From NCBI RefSeq assembly GCF_000471905.2, contig NW_006495933.1:1146663-1210662 (forward strand): a stretch of 64,000 bases of DNA, read 5' to 3'. How positions within the stretch are numbered: position 1 is the first letter of the stretch; each line of letters opens with the position of its first letter. Positions 1-11,222 of this stretch are shown here, piece by piece. The notes below the pieces were generated by a model. It did not search any database, had not been told where the DNA came from, and was given only the letters and a program-made list of their open reading frames with translations. Source of the stretch: Amborella trichopoda. Taxonomy: Eukaryota > Streptophyta > Magnoliopsida > Amborellales > Amborellaceae. Position numbers and translations under genes: made by a program.

Positions 1-30
1 ATTACTATTATTATTATTATTATAATTATG
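1..30. repeat. ATT trinucleotide microsatellite
   Basis: The window opens in a run of about nine ATT units that loses its regularity by base 30. The array probably continues to the left of the window, so its true length is unknown. Confidence 0.85.
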
Positions 31-1670
31 AAGTCAACTAATATGGCTGACTTGGGGGATACTGAGTTGGAATAGAAGCCAAATAGGGTGCCTGTGACTA
101 ATAGCATGGAACTGGGGCGGTCTGAAGAGGCTGCACAAGTAGATGACTATACATAACTTGTGGAGGGTCAGGTCTGGACTGACTATGGGATAGACGGCTA
201 TGTGGTCGAGTCGGATCTATAAGAGTTGGAGGATGAGAAGATTGGCGATGCCGGCCCGCTGGCGGGGTGGAACTCACATGACTTTGTTCGTCATGGGATA
301 AAGAGGTCCTCTGATTATGACCTGATTGATAACTCGATGCCTTACGTGAGACATGTTACTCAACAAGGCTTCCCCCCCACCTCCCCTCTTTGGCCCCGAG
401 AGAACACGAGGAGAGGCCCCATACCCGGTCCTGCGTCTTCCATCTATTCTGATGTCGATGCGCTTCGCGTCACTTGGCTGTGAGCATTATGCTGATTCAG
501 CTATTGATCGCTCCCCTAGGGCTCTTGCCCTTGCGCCCGATGCGTTTCCCTACCATCATTGAGGGCGCCCTACTATTCCAAGTATTCCTCAGAGAACTGG
601 ATTGTTCGTGCAGAGAGCCAGGAATAGCGAGGACGGTACTCGATGGGAACTTCTTTGAGTACCACATAGTGAGTAGCGTGGTAGTGGCAAGTAGAGCAAT
701 GGGCTTTCGTTCCTTTCCACAAATGGGAATTTCCTTGGACATGCATGTGTGTGCACAATCCATAGTGGTATTTGAGGAGTCAATAGGGCCAACCCCTTGT
801 GTGGTGAGGGATGGAGTGGGTGTGATAGCCGTCCGTTTAGCTGGTGAGGCCGTTGGGCTCCCAGAGTGCATGTGTGCTTGCTTGGGGGACTTCTGATTTT
901 CTCAGAAGTTACGTGCCGGTCGGGGGCTAGCTTTTGGGCTGCCCTGAGCCATGGGGCTGATATGCATGGCACGGGTGGTGTCAAAGCCACTAGCATATGC
1001 TGGGGTTGAAAATGACCCGAAACTTCTTGAGGGACCAGGGTACGCTGCCGCTTGCCCCGATTCATTATTATGGCGATTGGTCCTACAGGAAGTTTGTAGA
1101 TATAGGTATGCACGGTGGAGTTACTGTGCGGGCTGACACGGGAGTTGCTGAAGGTGGTTTGTGCGTGGGGCTACGGGTGTTGGCGACGCTCCTGTGTGAC
1201 CCAAGCGGGGTCACCTTTCAGCTACTTGCAACGACGACAGTTCTGTAAGGACCGGCCGGGTGAGGAGGAGTGACGACATGGGGGCCACTTTGTGGCCTGT
1301 TGCTGATGGGGTGCTCGTTAGCAACATGGTCCTTTAGTGAGGGCGGTGACAGCAGAGTCACCAGCACAGTGGGCATGGATGGAGGGGTCTTCCCTCGATG
1401 TCGGAAGAGGCATGGCGAGGGGCCTGGGGCCCCTACCCCGAACTTCCTTGGCCGAAGCTAAGATGGCTGGGCCAGCATGACCGCATAGAAGGCATGCACA
1501 GGAGGAAGTACCAAACGGTTGAGCCTCTCTATGAGTAGCCACGGGTATGGGGATGTTGAACTCCCCAACCCAGAGGAAAGAGGGATAAGTGAAACCCAAA
1601 GCAGACGTGAAAAGAGGAGAAAGAGAGGTTGATACCTGTAGACAGCTTGAGCCAACGATAGGGTAACGTG
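31..1670 (-). mobile_element. Leader/internal start of a minus-strand Tat-like element
   Basis: This stretch lies just inside the tRNA-Arg primer-binding site, where the untranslated leader of a minus-strand element should be. It is GC-richer than the AT-rich LTR sequence to its right. I see no conserved protein domain. Open frames on both strands lack recognisable motifs and look incidental. Assignment rests on position relative to the PBS, not on protein similarity. The element body would continue beyond the left edge of the window. Confidence 0.4.
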
Positions 1671-1688
1671 TCCCTAGTGGAGTCGCCA
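1671..1688 (-). other. Primer-binding site, tRNA-Arg type
   Basis: Read on the minus strand this is TGGCGACTCCACTAGGGA. It complements the 3' end of plant tRNA-Arg including CCA (known T-arm/acceptor end CCCCAGCGGAGTCGCCA) at nearly every position. Two bases separate it from the LTR edge at 1691. This primer type is known for Tat/Ogre-lineage Ty3/Gypsy elements. Confidence 0.8.
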
Positions 1689-1690
1689 GT

Positions 1691-3950
1691 TGATGTTTGG
1701 GGTCCTTGTTTCCCTCAGGGCGTCCAAGCGGAAACCATCTCTCAAACAACCACGGAGGTCCAGTGTGTGACAAGCATGCGGGCCCTCGTGTTAATGGATA
1801 AGAGGCCGACGATGAGAGAGATTTTTGCAACTGAGGCATAGACGCCCTTACTCCGCTTTGAAAGTTAACGAAAAGCCGAGGTGGATCGCCCTCTTAGAGA
1901 AATTACATAGCGCTCTGGAGTTTAGCAGCACGGTTCCGATGGTAGCCCTCTTCAAGCTTACAACCTCCCTCCTCTCGCTTTCTCTATGCTTTTGGGGTGG
2001 GATCCGAATGTCCCTCCTCCTTGGCCCCCTTTTATGGAGGGGACCTGTTGGGCGTTGAAGGGGATGTGGAGAAACCTAAGGGATGGGACTCGCGGGCTCG
2101 CAGACGGATGGGTTGTCACACTGACAGGGGTCATGAGCATGGAGGCGAGAGAGAGTGTGAGAGAGAGAAGAGACGACTCGGCTTAGGAGAGGTGGGGGAC
2201 CTGCACGACCTAATACCCGCTGGACCGCGCACTCAAGGGTATCCTCTTTCCCTCAAAAATTTCTCTGTCTCTCTCTCTCTCTCCTCTCCCTTAGAGGCTC
2301 ACAAAGAAAGACAAACCAACAAACATAATCTAGCCTTGATTCTTCCCAGCCTTCAGAGGTAATGTTACGGAGTCTCTCCAAAAACAAGGTCTAAAAGCCC
2401 TCTCTTACGAGTTAAGCTTGCTTATATAGCGGATTCACCAAACAGGGGTGAACGCTGAATAGCCAAGCTTAATTACAATTAAATAAATTTCAAAACAAAT
2501 CAAAAAATAGGCACAAATGATAAAAATTCCCTTGTGATCTTTTGCTCGAATGACAAGACCGTCCCTGCATGTAGGCTGCTTTGCCATGGGAAGACCTTGA
2601 AAGCTGGTTCTGCAACCTGTAGAAACTGTTCGGCTATTTCAACGACATATCTTTGTTCTTCTCTTGATTGTGAGCATTTGCGAGCTGTGTCGTTTTGGCT
2701 CCTAGCTCTGCTTGCAAGTCAAAGAGGAAGCTACTGCAGTCGTCTTTCACCAAGTTTGGGCTAATTTGGTGTCAATTTGTGCATTAGCCTAAGGTTGAAG
2801 GTTGTCAGGGAAAGGCAATCCTGCAACCTGCTGGATTTGCTTCTTTGGTAACCTATGGGCTTGCATTCATTGAACTACGGATTTAATGCAAGAGTTGTAC
2901 CAGAATGTAGCTCTTTGTGAGGGGATTCTGCTGAACTCCTCCTTGCATTAATCCATGGCTTGGATGTTGAGCTATGTTTCATTGAATTCAGAGCTCGCTG
3001 AACCATGTTTTCTTCCTGGTTTCTCCGGCCACCTTCCTTCTCAGAGCAATAGGGATTCTCGATCACGCCACAATGTATCCCATAGGTCAAATTGACGGGG
3101 CTAGCTTGATCTGGAACATATCAATGTTTGAGCTCTATCTGGTTTCAGAGAAAGGCGAAGTTATTGCTGGAAAACATCATGGCAGACCCCATTTTCGAGA
3201 TTGGTAAGGTGAAACCGCACCGCGCTATGGTAAAACCCATAAGTTGCGAGGCCGCAAGAGCATAGACCCCTCTAAGGAGGTCGGATTGAGCCCAAATTTG
3301 GTCCTCGAGGGTTTTTCGACATTCTGAACCCAATGTCAGTAGTCTAGTCCCATGTTGTGGCTGCTATCATGGGGCTACAGTGAAGGGTCCTTCTTTGGTG
3401 CTAAGGAATCACACCCAGGTCACCAGGCTAAAGGCTTTATTTTCTGTGCAATCTTGGTCTGTGGGTGCTTCATTAACTCGCGAGACCAGTCTATCACCGA
3501 CTCTCTCCTTATTCTCATGGGCTCATGGATGTACGTAAGAAATGACGTACAATAATGCCGATACCATTAGCTGAGAGTACATGACTTGTGTCACTGTTTC
3601 AGATTCCCATCTATTTTGGAAAGGTACATATGAAATGGTGAGTTAGTCATAAACAATGCACCATCACCACCTTTAGAGGAAGCTCATGAGGTCAAAATCC
3701 CATGGCAGGAGGAATTCAAGCAGACTTAAAATTCTGTCTCTAGTGCCCCAGAAACACCTACTCTTCATAACCTTGTAGGGGAGCTCAAACCATGGACAAT
3801 ATATCATGGTAGAGGCAATACCATGATATAATATTCACCAAGCGAACGCGTTACCCGTACGTCAAGCGCTAGAACTCGTCCACTCAAAGGAAAAGCAGAA
3901 AACAAAAAGGTTGCACGAGCACAACCCTACAAGCAGAAACCCCCTCAACA
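1691..3950 (-). mobile_element. LTR of a minus-strand Tat-like element
   Basis: The left edge is firm: on the minus strand the LTR ends in CATCA two bases before the primer-binding site. A TATA box lies about 740 bases inside that edge, followed in the transcript direction by a purine-rich tract (pyrimidines on the plus strand, about 2250-2290), as in other LTRs here. The far edge is uncertain. I place it at 3950 because minus-strand sequence there begins TGTTGAGGGGG and is preceded by a purine-rich stretch (plus strand 3964-3988) that could be a polypurine tract. It has PBS-side DNA on one side and PMD/post-pol-like DNA on the other, so it is not a simple solo LTR. Old; whole copy not verifiable. 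Confidence 0.5.
2421..2430 (-). promoter_or_regulatory. LTR TATA box
   Basis: Minus strand GCTATATAAG, the only strong TATA box in this LTR. It is correctly oriented relative to the PBS at 1671-1688. Confidence 0.65.
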
Positions 3951-4537
3951 CCCATTCAAAACGGTTTTTCTTCCTTCTCTTCCTACTCTTTACGACTTAA
4001 TCCCAAGGTAAGTTCTTTTTGTGGAGGGTGGTCAATACATGACTGTGAGGACAATCCATGACACGTCCCATCCAAGGGAGGATATAATGAAGGCCCCCAT
4101 CATGGGCTAATAAGGTACTATTCCTAAACAAAGGTCCAAGGTACATGACTGCTAAACTACTAGCACATGTCCTTGTTGTGAGACGCTAAAACTATGAAAC
4201 CCATGGACACGGAGGTACGACCTTAAATCTACCTCCAATAAAAATAAAAAAAGCAAGCCATTAAATAGAGGAAAACATGAGAAGCAAAGAGAGAAAAGAG
4301 AATCATTCCATATATATGTTGAAAGAAAAAAAAAGAAAATTTAGATGGGCCTCGAAAGTCCGCAAAATGGAATGAAAACCCTTAAAAATGGTCAAGAGCC
4401 TCATGCATCTTCACCTTCAACTCTCGCATGCACTCTAGCACAGCCTGCTTTTGCTCTTCAAAACCGGCAATGTCCTTAGTGACTGCCTCGAAAAAATCAA
4501 GGACCGCCCTCACCTCAGAACTCAACTGCTCCAGTGT
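3951..4537. other. No recognisable feature
   Basis: AT-rich sequence between the presumed LTR edge and the end of the decayed PMD gene. It holds a pyrimidine-rich stretch near 3964-3988 that may be the complement of a polypurine tract. Nothing else is identifiable. Confidence 0.4.
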
Positions 4538-7500
4538 TCAAGACCTCACTAGTATCATTTCTTGATGCTGACTCTGCACGAACTTCAAATCAGTTGCACG
4601 GACTTGCAGTAATGTGATCTCATCCTCTATGTCAAGAATCTCACGAGTGAAATCTGCCTCTTCCTTCACAAGGTGAGCTTGGCGAGAAGCGAGCTGCTCC
4701 TTCTTTTCCTCATTACCCTTCACGAGAACCCGCTGCTTCATTAGTCTCTCTCATAAAGAAGCTAGGCATGTATCATGAGGCGCCTGCTTCAAAGTCTCCC
4801 ATATAAGAACCTTGGTGCTCAAATCCGCAAGATTCCACAGCAACCCCTTCCACTGGTCGAAGGTCTAGAGCAAGCTTCAACAACTTCAATCTCTCCCCTT
4901 TGAGATCAGAGAGTGCACATTCCCAAATCCCCTGAAGTCCTGATAAAAGCATGTGCCTCACAGCTAGTGCCTTGAAAATTGGCACTGATAGAGGCGGGGT
5001 TGAAGGACCAATTGTAGTAAGAGGGGGAACATCAAGTGCGAATCCCTGACCATGAGAGCCAAAGACTCAGAGAGGATGGTGTGGGGATCAGGCGAAGGCT
5101 CTTTAGTTTGTGTCCCTGGGGCAGACACTTCCGGACCCAATGGCACCGTTGACACCGAAGAAGGAATCTTCAAGCCAGATTCTGCTCTTAGCTCCGCTTC
5201 TGAAATAGCTGGAGCAGAAGCCACTAGGGTTGCCACATCAGTAATCGGGACCTCACCCACGGTCTCCACATCAATCAGTGTCGACATCGTGGGAGGTGGA
5301 GTTCAAACTGCACGAGCCCCAACTTTCAAACGCTTGACAGAAGGAGTTATCGGTGACGCACTCGCAACGGACGAATCCCTCCTTTTTGAGCAGGTGCTCT
5401 TCTTCAAAATCATAGGGGGTGATGGGGCCCCCCTTGATACTTTACTCCTTTCTCCCACTTGCCTGTTCTACCCTGATTCTAGGGGAACATTCCTCGGCCC
5501 TGCACTTGGAGGAGTCCTCTAGCCATGGTAGGGCCTAGTGACTAGGTCAGAGCCTGACCCACTTCATGTCGGGGCGTCCAGGCTCCAGGTCGATCTTCCT
5601 TCATGACCCCAGACTGCATCTCCCTTGGCACATCCGAAGATGGAGCCGAGGTCAACAAAGAAGGACTTTGTCTCGGCCTGTAGACAAAAATTCCAGGCCA
5701 GCATCATCCTTGTCCAAAGAATGAGTCTATGCAAGGACTCTCCAGTTAGCAGGATACTTGCTCAATTCAAAAATCTTGGAGAAAGAAGGGGGAGCGAAGC
5801 GTTTGTCAGACGGGCCATCGTTCTTAGCACTATGGACAGGCAGTCATGGGTGGTCGGAACGCCAGTACATGCAGCTATTGGTATCCCACCATCGCGGATA
5901 ACTTTTTGTCGTTTGACCCACATGACCAAAATGAGGGATCACAAACTTGCTCAGTTGCTGGAGGAACTGCTAAGTCTCCCACTCCATCCACATGTGGAGC
6001 TCGCTCCACGCCTCACAACTTGCCCTAGGGGCCTCATGATATTGCAGTGCCTCCTTTCTGTCATACTTCTTCCCAAAAAGGATGGTAAAGAAGCACACTT
6101 AGTCCAAGTCATGCTGACGAGCGAAGCGATGAGGAAAATAACTTTCAAGTTTTCTATCTTCCACATCTCTGTATGGGAGAATACAGCCCCTCATGCTTAT
6201 GAGATACATGCCCTCCTTTATCACCATGGTCACCCCATTGAGGACCCCATTGAAAAAATTGGCACACACATTATTAATAGGGCCACCTACTAGAAGAGGA
6301 CTCCCATTGGTAAAGAAAGGGACGTTGATAAAAAATTCACAGGCCTCCCCCAACTTCCTAAAAATAGCCTTTGTCCCTGCAATTCTTAGCATGTGGGGAC
6401 AGACGGCTTCCACGAGACCTTCATTAGTCTTGTACGCCCCAGGGAAGTATGCCACAAGCCACCAAAAAACGTAGTGGACCAGGAAACTTGTCATGAAGCG
6501 CCCGGGTAGGCCCTCACCTGTTAAGACCTCGCTATTGATTTCCTTGGAGGGAGCCTTGCCAAGTGCAATGGAGGCCAGCCCGTGATAGATACTACACAGA
6601 ACATGTCAATGCAAAAATATTCCCTTGGATCATCATGCAAGCCTCGTAGAAGCAACTCGGTCCGATGATGTAGCCCCTCACCCTTGATAGAGAAAACTTG
6701 CACAAAAAAGAGGACCAAATAAGCAGCCAAGTATACGCGGTCTTGATCCCCTCGCCTATGAGGAGTAATTGTTCTCTTTGAGGCCGTACTGAGCTCTACT
6801 CTCAACACCTCGTCCATCCACGAGGCACTCGAACTGACATCTTCACCATCCTAACGGCCATCATGGAAATAGTCTCTCCATGATTCAAAATGCACCCTTT
6901 CAGACTTGCGTTTGGTCTCTGAGTGCAAGAGCTGATAAATCTCAAACAACTTATGAAGACCAAAAGGGGCTGGCTTGCCATTGATGAGCTCATCACCAAA
7001 AATAGACCTATTACTGGGTATAAGTTCTTCATACATCTCCCCCAGCGTTGGCAAACCGCCAACAAAATACAAGTCCAGAAGGTTGATCCTCATCTCACCT
7101 CTATCCAAGAGCTAACTATTGGTCTTATAACAACCTGTCTCTAATAGATCTTTCATTAGTGTTGGAGCAGTGGTCATAATAACCAGCCGAGCACTAGCAT
7201 GTGGTGGCTAACATGCACTCTCGAAAAGTACTACCATGAGCATCAAGGACGTCACATGTTCAAGTGCTATACCCTGACAGATATTAATGTTCTTCCTCAA
7301 AATGAAGAGCACCAAGGGCCTAGTGAAGGTTCACCTTTTCCATCATCCTCTTCGCCAGCGTTGGCAAATCCTCACAGGGACCAAAATTCTTGTGAAAAGA
7401 ATGATAAAGGGGCACATCATCCCTTTGAATGAGACGTTCCTCACCAGTATCCCCATAATTACTGAGCTGGGCAGCTTCTCCAACATAGGTGATGCTGGAA

Positions 7501-7613
7501 GGCCACTTTATCTCGTGAGAAGGTGCGAGGGCCTTAAGAGAAGTCCCCCTGACAAGAGAAATGCCAGTATAGGAATCAGTTCTCAATTCCCCTTTATGGG
7601 GCAGATGGTTCAC
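4538..7613 (-). pseudogene. Decayed plant mobile domain (PMD) gene, probably carried by a retroelement
   Basis: Several minus-strand pieces in transcript order match the layout of plant mobile domain (aminotransferase-like) proteins. An N-terminal part lies at about 7320-7613. Then comes a piece with FVGGLPTLGEMYEELIPSN (about 6970-7108), which matches the family's GGLP...YEE motif. RVYLAAYLVLFFVQVF follows at about 6700-6750, the family's YLAAFLSxWLCxFV signature. HYVFWWLVAYF at about 6440-6480 corresponds to HYLYGWLAAYF. A Ser/Pro-rich segment and a charged coiled-coil-like tail (about 4538-5290) follow, as in known members. The frame is broken in several places, so this is a fossil. PMD genes are known both as host genes and as passengers of Ty3/Gypsy and Mutator-like elements. 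The surrounding minus-strand LTR and post-pol spacer favour a passenger. A second fragment lies at 14100-14590. Confidence 0.75.
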
Positions 7614-7621
7614 ATCTAGGA

Positions 7622-7812
7622 TTTTGGCGCTGAGGCCGAAAGTTTGGATTTTGACGCTGGGGCGAGGATTTGGAATTGGGCGCAGGTTTGATTTTTGGGT
7701 CTAGGGCCAGAATTTTGGATTTTGGCGCTAGGGTTGGAATTGAATTTTGGCGCTGGGGCCGAAATTTGGATTTTAACGATAGGATTGGAATTTGGATTTG
7801 TAATCAGTGCCT
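7622..7812. repeat. 26-bp minisatellite, about 7 copies
   Basis: Diverged tandem units built on GATTTTGGCGCTGGGGCCGA, with a period of about 26-27 bases. The array abuts the start of the PMD remnant. Confidence 0.7.
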
Positions 7813-7924
7813 TTTGTGGTCCCTTTTTTGGTTTGAAGTTGGCTGGTGTCTTCTTATTTTCAGGCAGTAGATACATCAACATGCTTATTTTAATCCGAGA
7901 GTCCTTTCAGGTTTTCACTTGAAA

Positions 7925-8165
7925 TGAATAGGAGCAGTGCCACAAGCATGGTTTTCGCCGACTCATTCTTTAGGCATTTTTACTCATGTCTTTGGGGTCA
8001 CATCGGCCTTGTTTATCCATTCTTACTCATGGTGCCCTTGTGAGTTATCACCATGTCTGGTTTTCTTTTTTCCATAACACTATTACTCATGGCTTCACGG
8101 CCACGCCTGCCTGTCATTTTTACTCATGGTGTCGTTGCGGGTTTTCACCATGCCCAATGTTGTTT
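7925..8165 (-). mobile_element. Post-pol-like spacer of a Tat-related element
   Basis: Repeated phrases such as TACTCATGGC and GTTTTCACCATG occur here. The same phrases occur forward at 36840-37150 and reversed at 16320-16640 and 26510-26810. A related phrase follows the pol remnant at about 62440-62480. In this family the block lies between pol (or its lost position) and the 3' LTR, so its orientation marks a minus-strand element. Non-coding. Confidence 0.55.
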
Positions 8166-8574
8166 TTTTTTTTTTTTCTTGTTTTCTTCAGGGGTTCTTC
8201 TCTTTGGAGGGATCCTGCTTGAACGGTGTTCACTGGAGTAGTGAACATCGTAGATGAAATGTTAGGGATAGAAGTGCCTTTGTGCGCAAGGAGCACATGA
8301 GCGTTGATTGCCAAAGCGAGACTTCGTGAGTCGGGATGCATCCACACGAAAGCAGGACATTGCCTGGGATGGCGGGTCATTTGGATGACAATTGTCAGGG
8401 CCACAATACGATTGAGCAGGACCACTTGGGGCAGAGGAAAGAGAGAAGGAAGTCGAGGAAGACGGAAGCGCATGCCCAGCACTAAGGGCGATGGTTAACG
8501 TCGTCTCGGTGTTTGGACCTAGTGTCGTCCATGTAGAATAAAAGCTAACGCCATGCGTAACAGTGAAGAAATGG
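8166..8574. other. Unassigned spacer with poly-T
   Basis: Starts with a run of about 18 T near 8163-8180. The remainder has no recognised repeat or protein motif. It ends at the proposed left edge of the Tekay-like LTR. Confidence 0.4.
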
Positions 8575-8587
8575 TGTCACCACATGT

Positions 8588-8762
8588 GTACAATGAGTAT
8601 CTCCACATGTGAAAGCCGTAAGAAGCATCGCTACGTGCGTATCGCTGACTGGAGCATCACCATGTGTGTATCGCCCGCTGGATCATCGCCGTGTGCGCAT
8701 CGCCAGCTGGAGCATCGCTGCGTGCGTATCGCCTGCTGGAGTAATGCCATGCGCGGTTGGTC
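8588..8762. repeat. 29-bp minisatellite in LTR U3
   Basis: About 4-5 diverged units of the type GTGCGTATCGCTGACTGGAG plus nine bases. They lie upstream of the TATA box of the Tekay-like LTR. Confidence 0.75.
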
Positions 8763-8900
8763 AAGTGTGCAGCCGTCAATGGCGTTAGTACTGTCAGCGT
8801 TGTGTCAGTTTGTCAATGCCACGTTGTGCATGTGATGCCACAGCCATTTTCCCACCACCCGTGACGTCAGCCACCGTGGTTCGCATCAACCCCCACGTCT

Positions 8901-8908
8901 ATAAATTT
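8901..8908 (+). promoter_or_regulatory. LTR TATA box
   Basis: TATAAATT preceded by CCCCCACGTC and followed by a CT-rich leader start. It lies about 325 bases into the proposed LTR, similar to the promoter-like AT stretch position in the 3.0 kb solo LTR. Confidence 0.6.
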
Positions 8909-9529
8909 TTCTCTTCCCCCAACGCCATTTGCTTTTGAAAATCTCTCTCTGGCACTTAGCGTGGAGTGTAATGACTGGCTGGAGGAAATGCGACCTATGC
9001 GTGTAGCTTCTAGAGTGAAGCTATCAAGGGGGAGAGGGAGGAGCAAGGGGTGATGGGCGAACTGCGTGAGGGGAGGCTAGGAGCATCGTGACCATTATGT
9101 AAATGGTTTTGGTGCTATGTATGAAAGAATGAATGAATGTAGAATGAAAGATAAATGAAGTAGAATGAATGTGGAACATGGCCTATGAACTTTGGGAAAA
9201 TCATGGAGTCATTTTCTTTCCAAACTTACAAGTACACTTGATATGTTTAAGACAAAATTATGATTTAAGTTGATTTATAAAATGGTTTACAATATGGTGA
9301 TGACATGTTAATGCTTGAGGGAAGGTGATTTTCCAGCAACTATGTGGGCTCTCGCCCTGAGCTTTTCAGTGACCAAACAGTGCCAATGGGGCCCAAATCC
9401 GTTTAAATGAATGATACACATGTCTAGTTAAAGTTTGCTTTTTGGTATCATGATGAAATGTTACATGGATCAAAAGATATGGACTAAAACGTGAGACATG
9501 TCATCACTCACGATCACTATAAATTCCGA

Positions 9530-9700
9530 CGACTGTGACTCCTTTTGTGCATCATCGTCTATGCATTGCCGCTTGTGTTTGAACATCGCCGTCTGTGTGT
9601 TGCCGCTTGAATTTGTGCATAGTCGTTTGTGCATTGCTTCTTGCATTTGTGCATCACCATCTGTGCATTGCCGCTTGTGTTTGTGCATCACCAAATGTGA
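9530..9700. repeat. 34-bp minisatellite
   Basis: Four to five units containing TGTGCATTGCCGCTTG with a period of 34 bases, inside the Tekay-like LTR. Confidence 0.75.
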
Positions 9701-9705
9701 GAATC

Positions 9706-9834
9706 GCATGCACGTAACCCCGAGCGCATAACGTCGTGCTCATAATGTTGCGCACGTAACGCCGTGCGCATAACATCATGCATGTAATTTCGTGCGCTTA
9801 GCGCCGTGCGTGTAGCACCATGCATGTCTCTACC
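9706..9834. repeat. 14-bp minisatellite, about 8 copies
   Basis: Back-to-back 14-base units such as GCGCATAACGTCGT and GCACGTAACGCCGT. It starts within a few bases of the end of the 34-bp array and is rich in CG dinucleotides for such an AT-rich neighbourhood. Confidence 0.75.
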
Positions 9835-11210
9835 ATCCGAATACCATGTGAAAATTGACATGTGCCGAATCAATGTGATAATTCTATGATGAATGTTTCA
9901 TGATAAGTGCCAAATGTTGTTAGTGATGCCCATGAGTAAATGCTATGCTATGATTTATGTAATGAATGTTTTGTGTTAATTTCTCTAATGATATGATGAG
10001 AATATGAATTGTTTATTATGTGCCACTGAATTCGCAAGAATGAAATTGAATGATCGAGCATGAAAAGTGGCCTTAATGATGACCACTACGCAATAAGGCA
10101 CACTTCGGTACTGAGTATGGTACTGTTATGTTGATGAGAATATTGGCCATTGTTTACTGATACTGGCCACTACGCGATGAGACACCCATCAGTAGCAGAG
10201 ATTGATACACCGAGGAGGTGATGCCGACATATTCCTTAAGCTGCATAATGACAATAACTGGTTAGGGGAAACAGGATGGTCGCTCCCTGTGGTTCATGAG
10301 ATAAGATATGTGATTGATGGATGCCTTGTAAGGTAAAGGCCTATCAAACCCCCCATGCTCGCTGGGGACTGTGTGCGTGAATTGAGGGTATTACAAAGTG
10401 GATTAACCCACTTGTCATTACCCTCCCTCTTGTGAGATGGTAGAAGTCCTAAGCAACAGGGTTGGCTTGGCCTTATGGCTAGGGCTTCTACTAACAGGAA
10501 TAGGTGAACTAGGGAGTGAGTGTGTAATGAATGAGTTGTGAATATATTTTCCTATAGTTTTAATGATTGCATGATATTATCCATGATTGATACTTGATAT
10601 TGTTCACAATTGATGCACTATCACTTGGCTATCATGACTATAACCCATGCACTGATTTGTTAACCAAGATGTGTAGCCATTGCACTGCCATCGATTTTGA
10701 CCAAATGAATTGTTTATTGCACATGGATAGATTCGTTACTAATGCATAACATTAGATTTGCTTATAGAGCTTCAAAGCTCATCTCATTAATTTTTTCCTC
10801 CCTGTAGACTGAGAGTAACAGGTGCAGAGCTGGGAGTGCGGGTCATAGCTAAGGACCGAGGCAACCACCCCAAGAAGGGTTTTTAGACCTTGTAGGTAGC
10901 TGGGCTCTCGACCCTATTTATATTACTTTCTTGGAATTATGTAACTATGGACCCTGGAGCGCTGAACTCTATTGTACTACTTAAGGGATGTAATGTAATG
11001 TAACATCTTTTTGACAAATGGTTTGACCATGTTTTAAATTCGAAGACTTATGGAATCCTTTACTTTCCTTTGTTTGCTTGATTATAGAGAAAGAGGCATT
11101 GAATCTACTTTTACCTGAGAGACAAACGCTACATTGGGATCACAAACTCGTGCTCGGTCACCCTCCGTTAGTGTAAGGTGGGATGGTTGGGGGCGGGGTT
11201 GTGACAGTTA

Positions 11211-11222
11211 TGGTATCAGAGC
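11211..11222 (+). other. Primer-binding site, initiator tRNA-Met type
   Basis: TGGTATCAGAGC, the classical complement of the plant initiator tRNA-Met 3' end, four bases after the LTR end. It marks the start of the internal region of element A. Confidence 0.9.

Larger units (their letters stand above)
8575..11206 (+). mobile_element. 5' LTR of Tekay/Del-like element A
   Basis: The right edge is firm: GGGGTTGTGACA is followed four bases later by a tRNA-Met primer-binding site. The left edge is proposed at TGTCACCACATG because it mirrors the right terminus, whose inverse is TGTCACAACCCC. This gives 2.63 kb, close to the 3.0 kb solo LTR at 46837-49844. The LTR contains a TATA box and three minisatellites. 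A block near 10085-10180 has CACTACGC phrases like those at 48500-48960 in the solo LTR. Old and diverged; the element is incomplete because no 3' LTR is recognised. Confidence 0.6.

Noticed and set aside
5052-5522. Plus-strand 156-residue open frame
   Set aside because: It lies opposite the Ser/Pro-rich tail of the minus-strand PMD remnant and has no motif of its own; antisense shadow.
8901-8908. TATA box considered as promoter of a host gene
   Set aside because: It lies inside a Tekay-like LTR and is followed by LTR sequence, a Met PBS and gag, so it is the element's own promoter.
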